Both the position numbers and the translations under genes were made by a program. DNA of 64,000 nucleotides, taken from assembly GCF_963575615.1 (NCBI RefSeq), contig NZ_CAUYTL010000009.1:1-64000 (forward strand). Reading direction: 5' to 3'. How positions within the stretch are numbered: the first letter of the stretch is position 1; each line of letters begins with the position of its first letter. Below, in pieces: positions 52,270-61,178 of this stretch. The DNA comes from Listeria_A hofi. Lineage in GTDB: Bacteria > Bacillota > Bacilli > Lactobacillales > Listeriaceae. The notes beneath the pieces are model-generated. The model saw nothing but the letters and a program-made list of their open reading frames with translations, ran no database searches and was not told the DNA's origin.

Positions 52270-53643
52270 ATGACATATAAGAAATTACTTGCGAATGGCC
52301 TTGCAATTACTGTAGCAGCTGGACTTTTTACTTTCGTTCCAACTAATGCAAAGGCTGCTGATTTAAATGAACTACAAAAACAACAACAAGCGATTCAGCA
52401 ACAACGTTCTAATATAGATAGCCATATTGATGAGAAGGATCATGATGTATCTGTTCTAGAAAGAAAACAACAAACAACTGCGGCAGAGCTAGAAAGCCTA
52501 GTCAAAAGTATAACGGAAACCAATAAGAAGCTACAAAAACAGCAACAAGAAGTATCGGTGACTAATGCAGAAGTTAGTAAATTAAAGAATGAAATCACCG
52601 TGTTGCAAAAAAGTATTGAAGACCGCCTTAATTTATTGAAGGATCGCGCACGTGCTATCCAAATAAACGGAAATGGTCAAGAATATATGAATGTTCTTTT
52701 AGATTCGGATAGTTTTAGTGATTTTATTGATCGAGCGACATTAGTATCTACGCTTGTCAACGCGGATAAAGATATTATGACGGATCAGCGAAAAGATGAA
52801 GATGCTTTGAACTCGAAGCAAAAGCAAACGGAAACAAAACTAGCGAACTTAAAGAAATTATCTAATGAAATCGCGCTTTCTAAAAATAACCTAGAGAGTC
52901 AAAAAAGCCAAAAAGATGAGCTAATCTTGGCTATTGCAGCGGAAAAAGATTTAACGCAGCAACAAAAGAATGATTTATTAGCACAACAAGGCCAGTTAGC
53001 AGCGAATGAACAAACAATAGCTGGAAACATTCAAGCGGAAAAAAATCGTCAAGCACAATTACAATTAGAAGCGGCCCGCAAAGCAAGTGCAGAACGCGCT
53101 GCAAGAGAAGTTGCTGCCAAAGAAGCTGCGGCAAAAGCAAGATCTAAAGCGGTGACGCGGACAGAAACAGCTGCAGCAGCACCACAAGAAGAGCCGACAA
53201 CAGTTTCTATTCCGTCTATTAGTGCGGGTTCTCAAACTGGTATGTTCATTAAGCCAGCTGCTGGAATTCTTACATCTGGATTTAGTGATAGAACGAATCC
53301 TGTCACAGGCCAACACGAGTCGCATAAAGGACAAGATATTGCGGCTGGCGGGAGCGTACCAATTTATGCGGCAGCAGGCGGAACGGTTGTTTTCTCTGGT
53401 TTTGGTGCTCCAGGTAGCGGTTATGGTGGCTATGGATATGTTGTTGAAATTGATCACGGCAATGGCTATCAAACACTGTACGGTCATATGAGAGCAGGTA
53501 GCTTACAGGTTGTTGCCGGGCAAAGTGTTTCTCAAGGGCAAGGTATTGGAATGATGGGCTCAACTGGGCAATCAACAGGCCAACATCTCCACTTTGAAAT
53601 ACACAAAAATGGTGTTCCTGTAGATCCATCTCCTTATATTTAA
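52270..53643 (+). CDS. Secreted coiled-coil M23 (LytM) metallopeptidase
   Basis: A 457-residue exported protein. Signal peptide about 1-29 (ending AKAA), coiled coil about 31-300 closely resembling that of the preceding protein, and a C-terminal M23 domain. The zinc motif HxxxD is His352-Asp356 (SHKGQD) and the second motif is His439-Leu-His441 (GQHLHFEIH), so it looks catalytically intact. In other bacteria M23 proteins with this layout (EnvC-like) are activators or partners of FtsEX. Start ATG 52270 behind AGGAGG; it has its own terminators on both sides. Confidence 0.92.
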   Translation: MTYKKLLANGLAITVAAGLFTFVPTNAKAADLNELQKQQQAIQQQRSNIDSHIDEKDHDVSVLERKQQTTAAELESLVKSITETNKKLQKQQQEVSVTNAEVSKLKNEITVLQKSIEDRLNLLKDRARAIQINGNGQEYMNVLLDSDSFSDFIDRATLVSTLVNADKDIMTDQRKDEDALNSKQKQTETKLANLKKLSNEIALSKNNLESQKSQKDELILAIAAEKDLTQQQKNDLLAQQGQLAANEQTIAGNIQAEKNRQAQLQLEAARKASAERAAREVAAKEAAAKARSKAVTRTETAAAAPQEEPTTVSIPSISAGSQTGMFIKPAAGILTSGFSDRTNPVTGQHESHKGQDIAAGGSVPIYAAAGGTVVFSGFGAPGSGYGGYGYVVEIDHGNGYQTLYGHMRAGSLQVVAGQSVSQGQGIGMMGSTGQSTGQHLHFEIHKNGVPVDPSPYI

Positions 53644-53647
53644 AATC

Positions 53648-53688
53648 AAGCTCGATTAGCCAGTAACGGTTAGTCGAGCTTTTTGTTG
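53648..53688 (+). terminator. Intrinsic terminator of the M23 gene
   Basis: AAGCTCGATTAGCC (53648-53661) pairs with GGTTAGTCGAGCTT (53668-53681) over 14 bp with two G-T pairs; T run follows. Confidence 0.9.
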
Positions 53689-53758
53689 ATATTGAGGCAA
53701 TACTTCACTCCTGATTTATGATATGATTAAAAGGTACATTATTATTGGGAGGTTCATT

Positions 53759-55210
53759 ATGGGGATTATTGCGGGATTACTGATTGTTTTACTAGTAATC
53801 AATCTGTTTTTTGCCGCTGTGATGGTGTTTCTAGAACGAAGAGACACCTCGGCAACATGGGCTTGGCTACTTGTACTTACTTTCATACCTGTTTTGGGGT
53901 TTGTTATATACTTAATATTTGGCCGGAAGCTCTCACATCGCAAAATTTTTGACTGGAAGGGACAGGAGAAAATTGGGCTGCGGGAGTCAACCGATAATCA
54001 GATTAATATGATTAGGCAGCAAGAGTTTCCATTTAGCGATCGGAATGTGGCGAAACATCGGGATTTAATTTATTTACTTCTAGTGAATGACGGCGCGATT
54101 TTGACGCAGGATAATGAAGTGACTATTTTTACGGATGGTCATGAGAAGTTTGATGCATTGATACGAGATATTGCAAAGGCGAAGAATCACATTCATTTGA
54201 TTTATTATATTATTCATTCGGATATGCTGGGACACCGTTTACAGGAGGCGCTAATTAAAAAGGCGAACGAGGGACTAGATGTGCGTGTGCTTTATGACGC
54301 GATGGGCTGCCGAACAACGAAGAAAGCTTTTTGGAATAAATTGAAGCAAAGTGGCGTGAAAGTGTGGCCGTTCTTTCCTTCGAAGCTACCATTGATAAAT
54401 TTCCGATTGAACTATCGAAACCATCGTAAGTTGGCGATTATCGATGGGGAAATTGGATACATTGGTGGATTTAATGTCGGGGATGAATATCTTGGACTTG
54501 ATGATAGTTTTGGATATTGGCGCGATACACATCTCCGGGTTCGTGGAAAAGCTGTTTTTGCTATGCAGACGCGTTATATTATGGACTGGAATTCGGCTTC
54601 GTCGACTAGTCAAAAATTAGATTATCAAACGCGTTATTTTCCTAGTTTTCATGGAAAAGGGCAGACGAGTATGCAGATTGTTTCAAGCGGACCAGATTCG
54701 GAATGGCAACAGATTAAGAACGGTTATATTAAGATGATAAACTCAGCGAAGAAATCGATTTATCTGCAATCACCTTATATAATTCCAGATGCGAGCTTGC
54801 TGGAAGCGTTGAAAATTGCGTCGCTCTCTGGTGTGGACGTGCGTTTGATGATTCCTAATAAGCCAGATCACGCGTTTGTTTATCGTGCAACGACGAGTTA
54901 TTGTGGGGAATTGATTGAAAGTGGTGCGAAAGTTTATATTTATGACAATGGATTTATTCATGCAAAAACAATGGTCGTGGATGGGGAAATCGCCTCTGTA
55001 GGAACCGCAAATATGGATTTTCGGAGTTTTAGATTGAATTTTGAAGTGAATGCGTTTATGTATGAGAAGAAGATTGCACAGAAATTGGAGGACATTTTCT
55101 TGCAGGATATTTTGAAATCTTACCAGCTGACGGAGGAAATTTATGCTGAGCGCTCATTTTGGATTAAAGTAAAAGAGGCGGTGTCGCGGTTACTCTCCCC
55201 GATACTATAA
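53759..55210 (+). CDS. cls: Cardiolipin synthase
   Basis: Membrane phospholipase D-family enzyme that joins two phosphatidylglycerols into cardiolipin. The 483-residue protein has two N-terminal membrane segments (about 3-25 and 35-55) and two HKD motifs: His222-x-Lys224...Asp229 (NHRKLAIID) and His401-x-Lys403...Asp408 (IHAKTMVVD). I use ATG 53759, 8 nt after GGGAGG; the upstream ATG 53723 lies before that ribosome binding site. The minJ-like gene follows in 12 bp. Confidence 0.94.
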   Translation: MGIIAGLLIVLLVINLFFAAVMVFLERRDTSATWAWLLVLTFIPVLGFVIYLIFGRKLSHRKIFDWKGQEKIGLRESTDNQINMIRQQEFPFSDRNVAKHRDLIYLLLVNDGAILTQDNEVTIFTDGHEKFDALIRDIAKAKNHIHLIYYIIHSDMLGHRLQEALIKKANEGLDVRVLYDAMGCRTTKKAFWNKLKQSGVKVWPFFPSKLPLINFRLNYRNHRKLAIIDGEIGYIGGFNVGDEYLGLDDSFGYWRDTHLRVRGKAVFAMQTRYIMDWNSASSTSQKLDYQTRYFPSFHGKGQTSMQIVSSGPDSEWQQIKNGYIKMINSAKKSIYLQSPYIIPDASLLEALKIASLSGVDVRLMIPNKPDHAFVYRATTSYCGELIESGAKVYIYDNGFIHAKTMVVDGEIASVGTANMDFRSFRLNFEVNAFMYEKKIAQKLEDIFLQDILKSYQLTEEIYAERSFWIKVKEAVSRLLSPIL

Positions 55211-55222
55211 GAGGTGAATGGG

Positions 55223-56395
55223 ATGGAAACAATCATAGTAGAAATTGTAAAAGGAATTGGCAGTATACTGGTACAACCTGCGTTATACGTCTCGATATTA
55301 ATCACGATTCTTGCAGGGTTTAGTCGTACCAAGTGGGAGCGAAAATCGTTTCGCGTTCGGATACATTCACCCTGGCAAGAGCTAAAAGGCTTCTTTGGGT
55401 TGGGGATTGTTTTTGGGCTGGCTATATCGATTGTGGTGGGCTTTGTAGGATTTTCTTTGACAATTGGTTGGATTGCGATTTTTAATGTTGTACTAATTGT
55501 CTTGTTGTTGATTGGATTGTTCAGAATGGCTTCGACGGCGTATACAATTGGTATTACGAGCTTGGTTTTTTATGCAGTGTATTATTTTGATTGGTCACTA
55601 GCGCCGTTTGAGAATCGGATGCTACCAATTAGGGATTTATATATTGATAATTTCATGATTGCGCTTGTGTTTGTATTGGCGCTATTGCTTGCAGTGGAAG
55701 CTTTTTTGATTCAGTTTTCGGGAGCGTCTCAAGCTTCCCCAATGCTTCGAAAAAGTGGGCGTGGGAAATTGATTGGAGCATTTCGTTTACGTCGATTATG
55801 GCTATTACCGTTACTTTGCTTTGTTCCAGGACAAGGTTTTGCAGCACTCTTTGATTGGTGGCCGATTTTTCAAATTGGGAACCAGACGTTTTCAGTTATG
55901 ATATTACCGATTGTTATAGGCTTTCAGCAACAAATTCAGTCACAATTACCAGCCGAAGCGACCCATAAAATTGCAATTCGGGTAACAAGTTTATCAATCT
56001 TAATCGCACTTCTAGGTGTTGTAAGTATTGTGATTCCAGTTGTTAGTTTGCTTGCATTTGTAGTAGCAATAGGCGGTCGTCTATGGGTTTCCTACCGTCA
56101 TCGTAACGAAGAGCAAAGTGCAGCATTCAAGTTTACGCCACAAAAAGACGGCATTATGGTTTTGGGGGCAAGGGAGCATACACCAGCAAGTCGGATGGAA
56201 ATTTTAGCAGGGGAAGTTATTATGGAAGTAAACGGGAAGGCTGTCTTAAATCGTGAAGACTTATACGAAGCTTTAAACGAAAACCGAGCTTACTGCAAAC
56301 TAAAAGTCCGCGACAACAAAGGTGAGCCACGAATTGTCCAAACCGCGCTCTACGAAGAAGATTCATTCGAACTTGGACTATTCATGGTAGAATAA
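55223..56395 (+). CDS. minJ: MinJ-like membrane protein with PDZ domain
   Basis: A 390-residue protein with about eight membrane segments in the first 280 residues and a cytoplasmic C-terminal PDZ domain (about 305-375, with MEILAGEVIMEVNGKAV and LYEALNENRAYCKLKVRD). The layout is that of MinJ, which links DivIVA at the poles and septum to MinD and so restricts division to midcell. ATG 55223 lies 6 nt after GAGGTG. It is adjacent to the ftsEX-hydrolase group, as in Bacillus and Listeria. Function is inferred from architecture and position. Confidence 0.83.
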   Translation: METIIVEIVKGIGSILVQPALYVSILITILAGFSRTKWERKSFRVRIHSPWQELKGFFGLGIVFGLAISIVVGFVGFSLTIGWIAIFNVVLIVLLLIGLFRMASTAYTIGITSLVFYAVYYFDWSLAPFENRMLPIRDLYIDNFMIALVFVLALLLAVEAFLIQFSGASQASPMLRKSGRGKLIGAFRLRRLWLLPLLCFVPGQGFAALFDWWPIFQIGNQTFSVMILPIVIGFQQQIQSQLPAEATHKIAIRVTSLSILIALLGVVSIVIPVVSLLAFVVAIGGRLWVSYRHRNEEQSAAFKFTPQKDGIMVLGAREHTPASRMEILAGEVIMEVNGKAVLNREDLYEALNENRAYCKLKVRDNKGEPRIVQTALYEEDSFELGLFMVE

Positions 56396-56464
56396 AGTAA
56401 CTTGCTTGAGAGTATCAGAGTGGAACTTTTACGATAGAGATGGGTAGTTTGCTAACCCTGAATT

Positions 56465-56535
56465 TTAAGATTGTGTTAAGAGTGATCGTATTCTAACCGA
56501 TAAAGCTGAAATCGTGCTATATTTTAGTAGGAAAG
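56465..56535 (+). promoter_or_regulatory. Possible phoP control region
   Basis: TTTAAG-N5-GTTAAG (from about 56465) places two TTAAG blocks 11 bp apart, the phase of PhoP-binding direct repeats (TTAACA-like). A TATATT near 56519 may be the -10. Together they hint at autoregulation of phoPR; the match is degenerate. Confidence 0.3.
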
Positions 56536-56597
56536 TACGTAACAAAGCTGTGGCAGGATTGTAAAGGCCGCGTGTTATGAATGGGGAGGAAAGAGCA

Positions 56598-57311
56598 TTG
56601 ACCAAGATTTTAGTAGTAGATGATGAGTCTTCTATTGTAACTTTACTGCAATTTAACATTGAAAAGGCTGGCTTTGATGTAGTGACGGCGGAAGATGGCA
56701 GAACCGGATATGAACTTGCTTTGTCAGAAAAACCGGATTTGATTGTACTCGATTTGATGTTACCGGAAATGGACGGGATTGAGGTTTGTAAACAGTTACG
56801 TCAAGATAAGGTGGAGACGCCGATTTTGATGTTAACGGCAAAAGATGACGAATTGGATAAAATTATTGGTCTGGAGCTTGGTGCGGATGATTATTTGACG
56901 AAACCGTTTAGCCCGCGTGAAGTAGTGGCGCGAATTAAGGCCATTTTGCGAAGGAGTGCAGGGAAAGCGGCAGATGTGGAACCAGAGGATGCCCAGAAAG
57001 AGAGGGCGTTACAGATTGGTGAGCTGAAAATTTTGACGGAGAGTTACGAGGTGTATTTGCGGGACGAATTGCTGGATTTGACGCCGAAAGAATTTGAGTT
57101 GTTGGTATATTTGGCGAATCATCGAGGCAAAGTTTTCTCGCGGGATCAGTTGCTAGATGCGGTTTGGAATTATGATTATATTGGTGAGACGCGAATTGTG
57201 GATGTTCATGTGAGTCATTTACGCGATAAAATTGAGGCAGATACGAAGCAACCACGCTATATCAAGACGATTCGTGGTTTTGGCTATAAGATGGAGAACG
57301 TGAAATCATGA
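56598..57311 (+). CDS. phoP: Phosphate response regulator PhoP
   Basis: OmpR-type response regulator of 237 residues. Receiver domain with acidic pocket DDE at 8-10 and phospho-acceptor Asp52 (LDLMLPEMDG), then a winged-helix DNA-binding domain (about 135-235, LTPKEFELLVYLANHRGKVFSR). I choose TTG 56598 (MTKILVVDD), 9 nt after GGGGAGG; an ATG at 56577 lies upstream of that site. It overlaps phoR by 4 nt. The likely target is the pst promoter at 59149. Confidence 0.93.
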   Translation: MTKILVVDDESSIVTLLQFNIEKAGFDVVTAEDGRTGYELALSEKPDLIVLDLMLPEMDGIEVCKQLRQDKVETPILMLTAKDDELDKIIGLELGADDYLTKPFSPREVVARIKAILRRSAGKAADVEPEDAQKERALQIGELKILTESYEVYLRDELLDLTPKEFELLVYLANHRGKVFSRDQLLDAVWNYDYIGETRIVDVHVSHLRDKIEADTKQPRYIKTIRGFGYKMENVKS

Positions 57312-59080
57312 AAAAATTATGGCTGAAAATAGGACTGTCTTTTTTTATCTTATTTTTTATTGTCATGGTGATTGTCGGCTTTTTTTCAGGAGAGTTGATG
57401 AAGAGTGTTTATTTAAATATGAAGGAAAGCCAATTACAGGATGATGCTCAAATTTTGCTGACAACGACAAAGTTGGAAGATATAGACTTGGATCAGAATG
57501 CAGATAAAATTCAGGCAGATTTGAAACCGCTCGAGGATAAAATTGACGCTCGGATTACGGTGATTGATCAGTCTGGGCATGTTGTTGCAGATACGAAGGA
57601 AGATCCACATAGCTTGGGGAGCCACATGGACCGTCCAGAGGTTCAGGAAGTTTTGGAGCAGGGAAAAGATGTCGGGATTGCGACACGAAAAAGCTCGACG
57701 CTCGGCTATAGCATGCTCTATGTTGCGGTTCCAATCACGCATAGTGGTGTGACGGATGGCGTTTTAAGAATTTCGATCTCATTGGAATCTGTGGAAAAAG
57801 CAGTGAACCAATTATGGCTAAGCCTAAGCTTGATTTTTGGCTTGGCGCTTGTGTTTATAGGTTTTATAAGTGCGGTGATTGCGCGTCGGATTACACGTCC
57901 GGTCAACGAAATTATCGATGTGTCAATGGATTTGGCCAACCATCGTTACCATAGTAGAATTACTGGCAAAACGAGCGGTGAGTTGCAGGATTTATCGGTG
58001 AGTGTGAATCAATTAGCCCAAAGTTTAGAGAAGCAAATGCAGGAAATCGAGCTAAATCAGCAGCGACTTAGCGGTATTGTGCAGAACTTGGTTAGCGGTG
58101 TTATGCTAATTGATCACAAAAAATTTATCGTTATGATAAATCCGATGATGGAGCAGATTATCGGTGAAAAAGGACTTACAGGAAAAGCCTATTATGAAGT
58201 TTTAAAAAGTTTTGCTTTGGCGAAACTCGTGGATCAATGTCTGGAACAAAAAGCATTTCAGCAAGAAGAAATTACAATCTATTTTCCGCGGGAGCTAATC
58301 TTGGACGCAAACGTTTCACCAATTCTATCCAAAACAGGTAATATTACAGGAGTGATTGTGTTGCTTCATGATATTACGGAGATTAGGCGACTAGAAAATG
58401 TACGCTCTGAGTTCGTCGCGAATGTTTCGCATGAATTAAAAACGCCAGTTACAGCGTTGAAAGGCTTTGCAGAAACGCTACTCGATGGAGCGATGTATGA
58501 TGAGGCACTACTCAAAAAATTCCTTACAATCATAAAAGAGGAGAGTGACCGTTTGCACCGTTTAATTATGGATATTTTGGAATTGTCACGGATTGAGCAG
58601 AAGCATGTGTCAATGAATTTAGAACAGGTGGATGTGGAAGACGTTATAATTACAACGATGGATACGGTTCGCTCAATGGCTCTGGAAAAAGAGATTCAGC
58701 TTGTGCTACCGAATGTGGTAGCACCAATTATTATTCAAGCTGAGCGTGATCGACTGCAACAAATCCTGATTAACCTCATTTCAAATGCGATTGTTTATAC
58801 CCCACAAAATGGAGAAGTTTCAGTCGGTGTAACGGAAAATAAAGCTAATGATACGATTGCAATAACTGTTATGGACAACGGGATTGGTATCCCAGCCAAA
58901 GATATTGATCGGATTTTTGAACGTTTTTATCGGGTAGATCGTGCTCGTAGTAGACATTCGGGAGGCACTGGGCTTGGACTTTCTATTGTGAAACATATTG
59001 TTGAAAGTTGTGGTGGTCAGATTCAAGTGGAAAGTATTGAAGGTACAGGCACAACATTTACTGTAATACTTCCTAAATAA
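57308..59080 (+). CDS. phoR: Phosphate sensor histidine kinase PhoR
   Basis: A 590-residue membrane kinase. Two membrane segments (about 8-30 and 165-187) enclose an extracellular sensor domain; then a HAMP linker (about 190-240), PAS domain (about 255-360), HisKA with phospho-acceptor His375 (NVSHELKTP) and HATPase with NLISNAIVYTP, DNGIGI and GTGLGLSIV. It phosphorylates PhoP when phosphate is low. In B. subtilis the PAS domain senses wall teichoic acid intermediates, which would tie this kinase to tagO/tagA in the same window; that link is only an inference here. Confidence 0.95.
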   Translation: MKKLWLKIGLSFFILFFIVMVIVGFFSGELMKSVYLNMKESQLQDDAQILLTTTKLEDIDLDQNADKIQADLKPLEDKIDARITVIDQSGHVVADTKEDPHSLGSHMDRPEVQEVLEQGKDVGIATRKSSTLGYSMLYVAVPITHSGVTDGVLRISISLESVEKAVNQLWLSLSLIFGLALVFIGFISAVIARRITRPVNEIIDVSMDLANHRYHSRITGKTSGELQDLSVSVNQLAQSLEKQMQEIELNQQRLSGIVQNLVSGVMLIDHKKFIVMINPMMEQIIGEKGLTGKAYYEVLKSFALAKLVDQCLEQKAFQQEEITIYFPRELILDANVSPILSKTGNITGVIVLLHDITEIRRLENVRSEFVANVSHELKTPVTALKGFAETLLDGAMYDEALLKKFLTIIKEESDRLHRLIMDILELSRIEQKHVSMNLEQVDVEDVIITTMDTVRSMALEKEIQLVLPNVVAPIIIQAERDRLQQILINLISNAIVYTPQNGEVSVGVTENKANDTIAITVMDNGIGIPAKDIDRIFERFYRVDRARSRHSGGTGLGLSIVKHIVESCGGQIQVESIEGTGTTFTVILPK

Positions 59081-59088
59081 TAATAATG

Positions 59089-59130
59089 AGTGCAGGTCGT
59101 CATTTCTAGCGACTTGCACTTTTATTTTGT
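59089..59130 (+). terminator. Intrinsic terminator of phoPR
   Basis: AGTGCAGGTCG (59089-59099) pairs with CGACTTGCACT (59110-59120), one G-T pair, then TTTATTTTG. Confidence 0.85.
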
Positions 59131-59148
59131 CATCCGTTTTTTATAAAT

Positions 59149-59219
59149 TTTACATAATCATCATCTTTACATTCTCTTAACATTAGCTACATAACCCCTT
59201 AATTCTTTAGAGGTATAGT
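59149..59219 (+). promoter_or_regulatory. PhoP boxes and promoter of the pst operon
   Basis: TTTACA (59149-59154), TTTACA (59166-59171) and TTAACA (59177-59182) match the PhoP half-site TT(A/T/C)ACA. The last two have the exact 5-bp spacing of a functional direct repeat. A -10 TATAGT (59214-59219) follows without a -35, as in PhoP-activated promoters. Confidence 0.75.
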
Positions 59220-59261
59220 AAGCTTGTAAGTTAAATCGATAAAAAAGGTGGTTTACAATTC

Positions 59262-60161
59262 ATGAAGAAGAGATTTTTAGGATTAGTAGCTGTTATTGCA
59301 GCATTCACAATGATTATAGCAGGATGTGGGAATTCAAGTACATCATCAGATAACGCTAATGGAGATAGTAAAGAAGTTTCTGGTTCAATTACGGCGGTCG
59401 GCTCAACGGCACTGCAACCTCTTGTCGAAGCTGCTTCAAAACAATTCACAGCTGAAAATCCTAAAGCACAAATCAACGTGCAAGGTGGCGGATCTGGTAC
59501 TGGTCTAACGCAAGTGCAACAAGGCGCTGTGGATATTGGTAACTCAGATGTTTTCGCTGAAGAAAAAGATGGCGTTGATGCTTCAAAATTAGTAGATCAC
59601 AGAGTAGCAGTAGTTGGAATGGCTCCGGTCGTTAACAAAGACGCTGGCGTAAAAAATATATCTAAACAGCAATTAATCGACATCTTCACAGGAAAAATTA
59701 CAAACTGGAAAGATGTTGGCGGTAAGGATCAAAAAGTTACAATCATTAATCGTGCAGAAGGAAGCGGAACGCGTGCGACTTTTGAAAAATGGGGCTTAGA
59801 TGGAGCAACTCCAGTCAAAGCACAAGAGCAAGATTCCTCAGGTACGGTTCGTAAAATTGTAAGTGAAACACCAGGAGCGATTAGTTACCTAGCATTCTCT
59901 TACATTGACGATTCGATTCAAGGGCTATCACTTGATAATGTGAAGCCAACAGAAGACAACGTAGCAACAAATGATTGGAAAATTTGGGCTTACGAGCATA
60001 TGTATACAAACGGTGAAGCAACAGGATTGACAAAGCAATTCCTAGCTTACATCACAAGTAAAGAAGTTCAAAATGACTTGGTGCCACAATTAGGTTACCA
60101 ATCGATTCACTCCATGAAAGTAGAACGTGACGCTAAAGGGAATATCACAGACGTGAAATAA
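59262..60161 (+). CDS. pstS: Phosphate ABC transporter, phosphate-binding lipoprotein PstS
   Basis: Captures phosphate outside the membrane for the PstCAB transporter. The 299-residue lipoprotein has a signal peptide with lipobox IIAGC and lipidated Cys22. Phosphate-binding elements are AVGSTALQP near 43-51, GGGSGTGLTQ near 71-80 and EGSGTRATFE near 166-175. First gene of the operon, with a strong AAAGGTGG before ATG 59262. A stable hairpin behind it separates it from pstC. Confidence 0.96.
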   Translation: MKKRFLGLVAVIAAFTMIIAGCGNSSTSSDNANGDSKEVSGSITAVGSTALQPLVEAASKQFTAENPKAQINVQGGGSGTGLTQVQQGAVDIGNSDVFAEEKDGVDASKLVDHRVAVVGMAPVVNKDAGVKNISKQQLIDIFTGKITNWKDVGGKDQKVTIINRAEGSGTRATFEKWGLDGATPVKAQEQDSSGTVRKIVSETPGAISYLAFSYIDDSIQGLSLDNVKPTEDNVATNDWKIWAYEHMYTNGEATGLTKQFLAYITSKEVQNDLVPQLGYQSIHSMKVERDAKGNITDVK

Positions 60162-60175
60162 AATATATTGGGGAG

Positions 60176-60205
60176 GCGTCTACTTCTAAGTATAGAAGTG
60201 GGCGC
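60176..60205 (+). promoter_or_regulatory. Intergenic hairpin between pstS and pstC
   Basis: GCGTCTACTTCTA pairs along its full 13 bp (three G-T pairs) with TAGAAGTGGGCGC around an AGTA loop. There is no T tract, so it is better explained as a 3'-end stabiliser or processing site that keeps pstS mRNA more abundant than the distal genes. Confidence 0.75.
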
Positions 60206-60257
60206 AAACCCGCTTGTTGGGCATAATAGAGCTCAGCATTGGAAAGGAGTCTACGCA

Positions 60258-61178
60258 GTGGAAGCACGAGAAAAAGCATTAACGCAAACTTCCAAAAAGG
60301 CCCGTCTTGAAAAAAGAGGGAAAATCATAACGTTTATCTGCATCAGCATCATGGTGATTGCAGCGGCATCCATTCTTTTCTTTGTTATATCGAAAGGACT
60401 GGCTACTTTTTTTGTCAATAACGTTTCGTTCGTTGACTTTATCACAGGAACAGATTGGAACCCTTCCAAAATAGACGCGGCTGGAAATCCACTCGTTGGT
60501 GCCTTGCCGATGATTCTTGGTTCTTTTGGCGTGACCTTACTTGCAGCTTGTATCGCTGCTCCACTCGCAATTGGCGCCGCTATTTTTATGGTGGAAATAT
60601 CACCGAAGTTTGGTAAGAAAATATTACAACCAGTTATGGAGTTACTCGTTGGGATTCCATCCGTTGTTTACGGTTTTATTGGGCTCAGCGTTGTTGTTCC
60701 GTTTATTCGGGAACATATTTCGGGAAGTGGCTTTGGGATTGCAGCGGCGACGGTAGTTTTGACGGTCATGATTTTGCCGACTGTAACCAGCTTGACTGTG
60801 GATGCGATTCATTCGGTACCACGGCATTATCGTGAGGCTTCGCTTGCGCTAGGTGCAACACGGTGGCAAACGATTTGGAAAGTAATTTTACGCAGTGCAC
60901 GACCAGGTATTTTAACTGCTGTTGTTTTTGGAATGGCACGCGCGTTTGGTGAAGCACTAGCTGTACAAATGGTTATTGGAAACTCCGTGGTTATACCGAC
61001 TTCGTTATTCGAACCGGCATCCACGTTAACTAGTATTTTAACAATGGGAATGGGAAATACCGTTATGGGGACACTTGAAAATAACGTGCTTTGGTCGCTA
61101 GCAATGGTGCTACTGGCTATGTCACTGTTCTTTATCATTATGATCCGCTTTATCGGCCGTAGGAGGAAAGTCAAATGA
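60258..61178 (+). CDS. pstC: Phosphate ABC transporter permease PstC
   Basis: One of the two channel-forming permeases of the Pst system. The 306-residue protein has six membrane segments and the EAA-type coupling loop (YREASLALGATRWQTIWKVIL, near 203-223). Start is GTG 60258, 8 nt after AAAGGAG (60243-60249); the frame is open 90 nt further upstream through the hairpin, but that part is not protein-like. It overlaps pstA by 4 nt. Confidence 0.94.
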   Translation: MEAREKALTQTSKKARLEKRGKIITFICISIMVIAAASILFFVISKGLATFFVNNVSFVDFITGTDWNPSKIDAAGNPLVGALPMILGSFGVTLLAACIAAPLAIGAAIFMVEISPKFGKKILQPVMELLVGIPSVVYGFIGLSVVVPFIREHISGSGFGIAAATVVLTVMILPTVTSLTVDAIHSVPRHYREASLALGATRWQTIWKVILRSARPGILTAVVFGMARAFGEALAVQMVIGNSVVIPTSLFEPASTLTSILTMGMGNTVMGTLENNVLWSLAMVLLAMSLFFIIMIRFIGRRRKVK

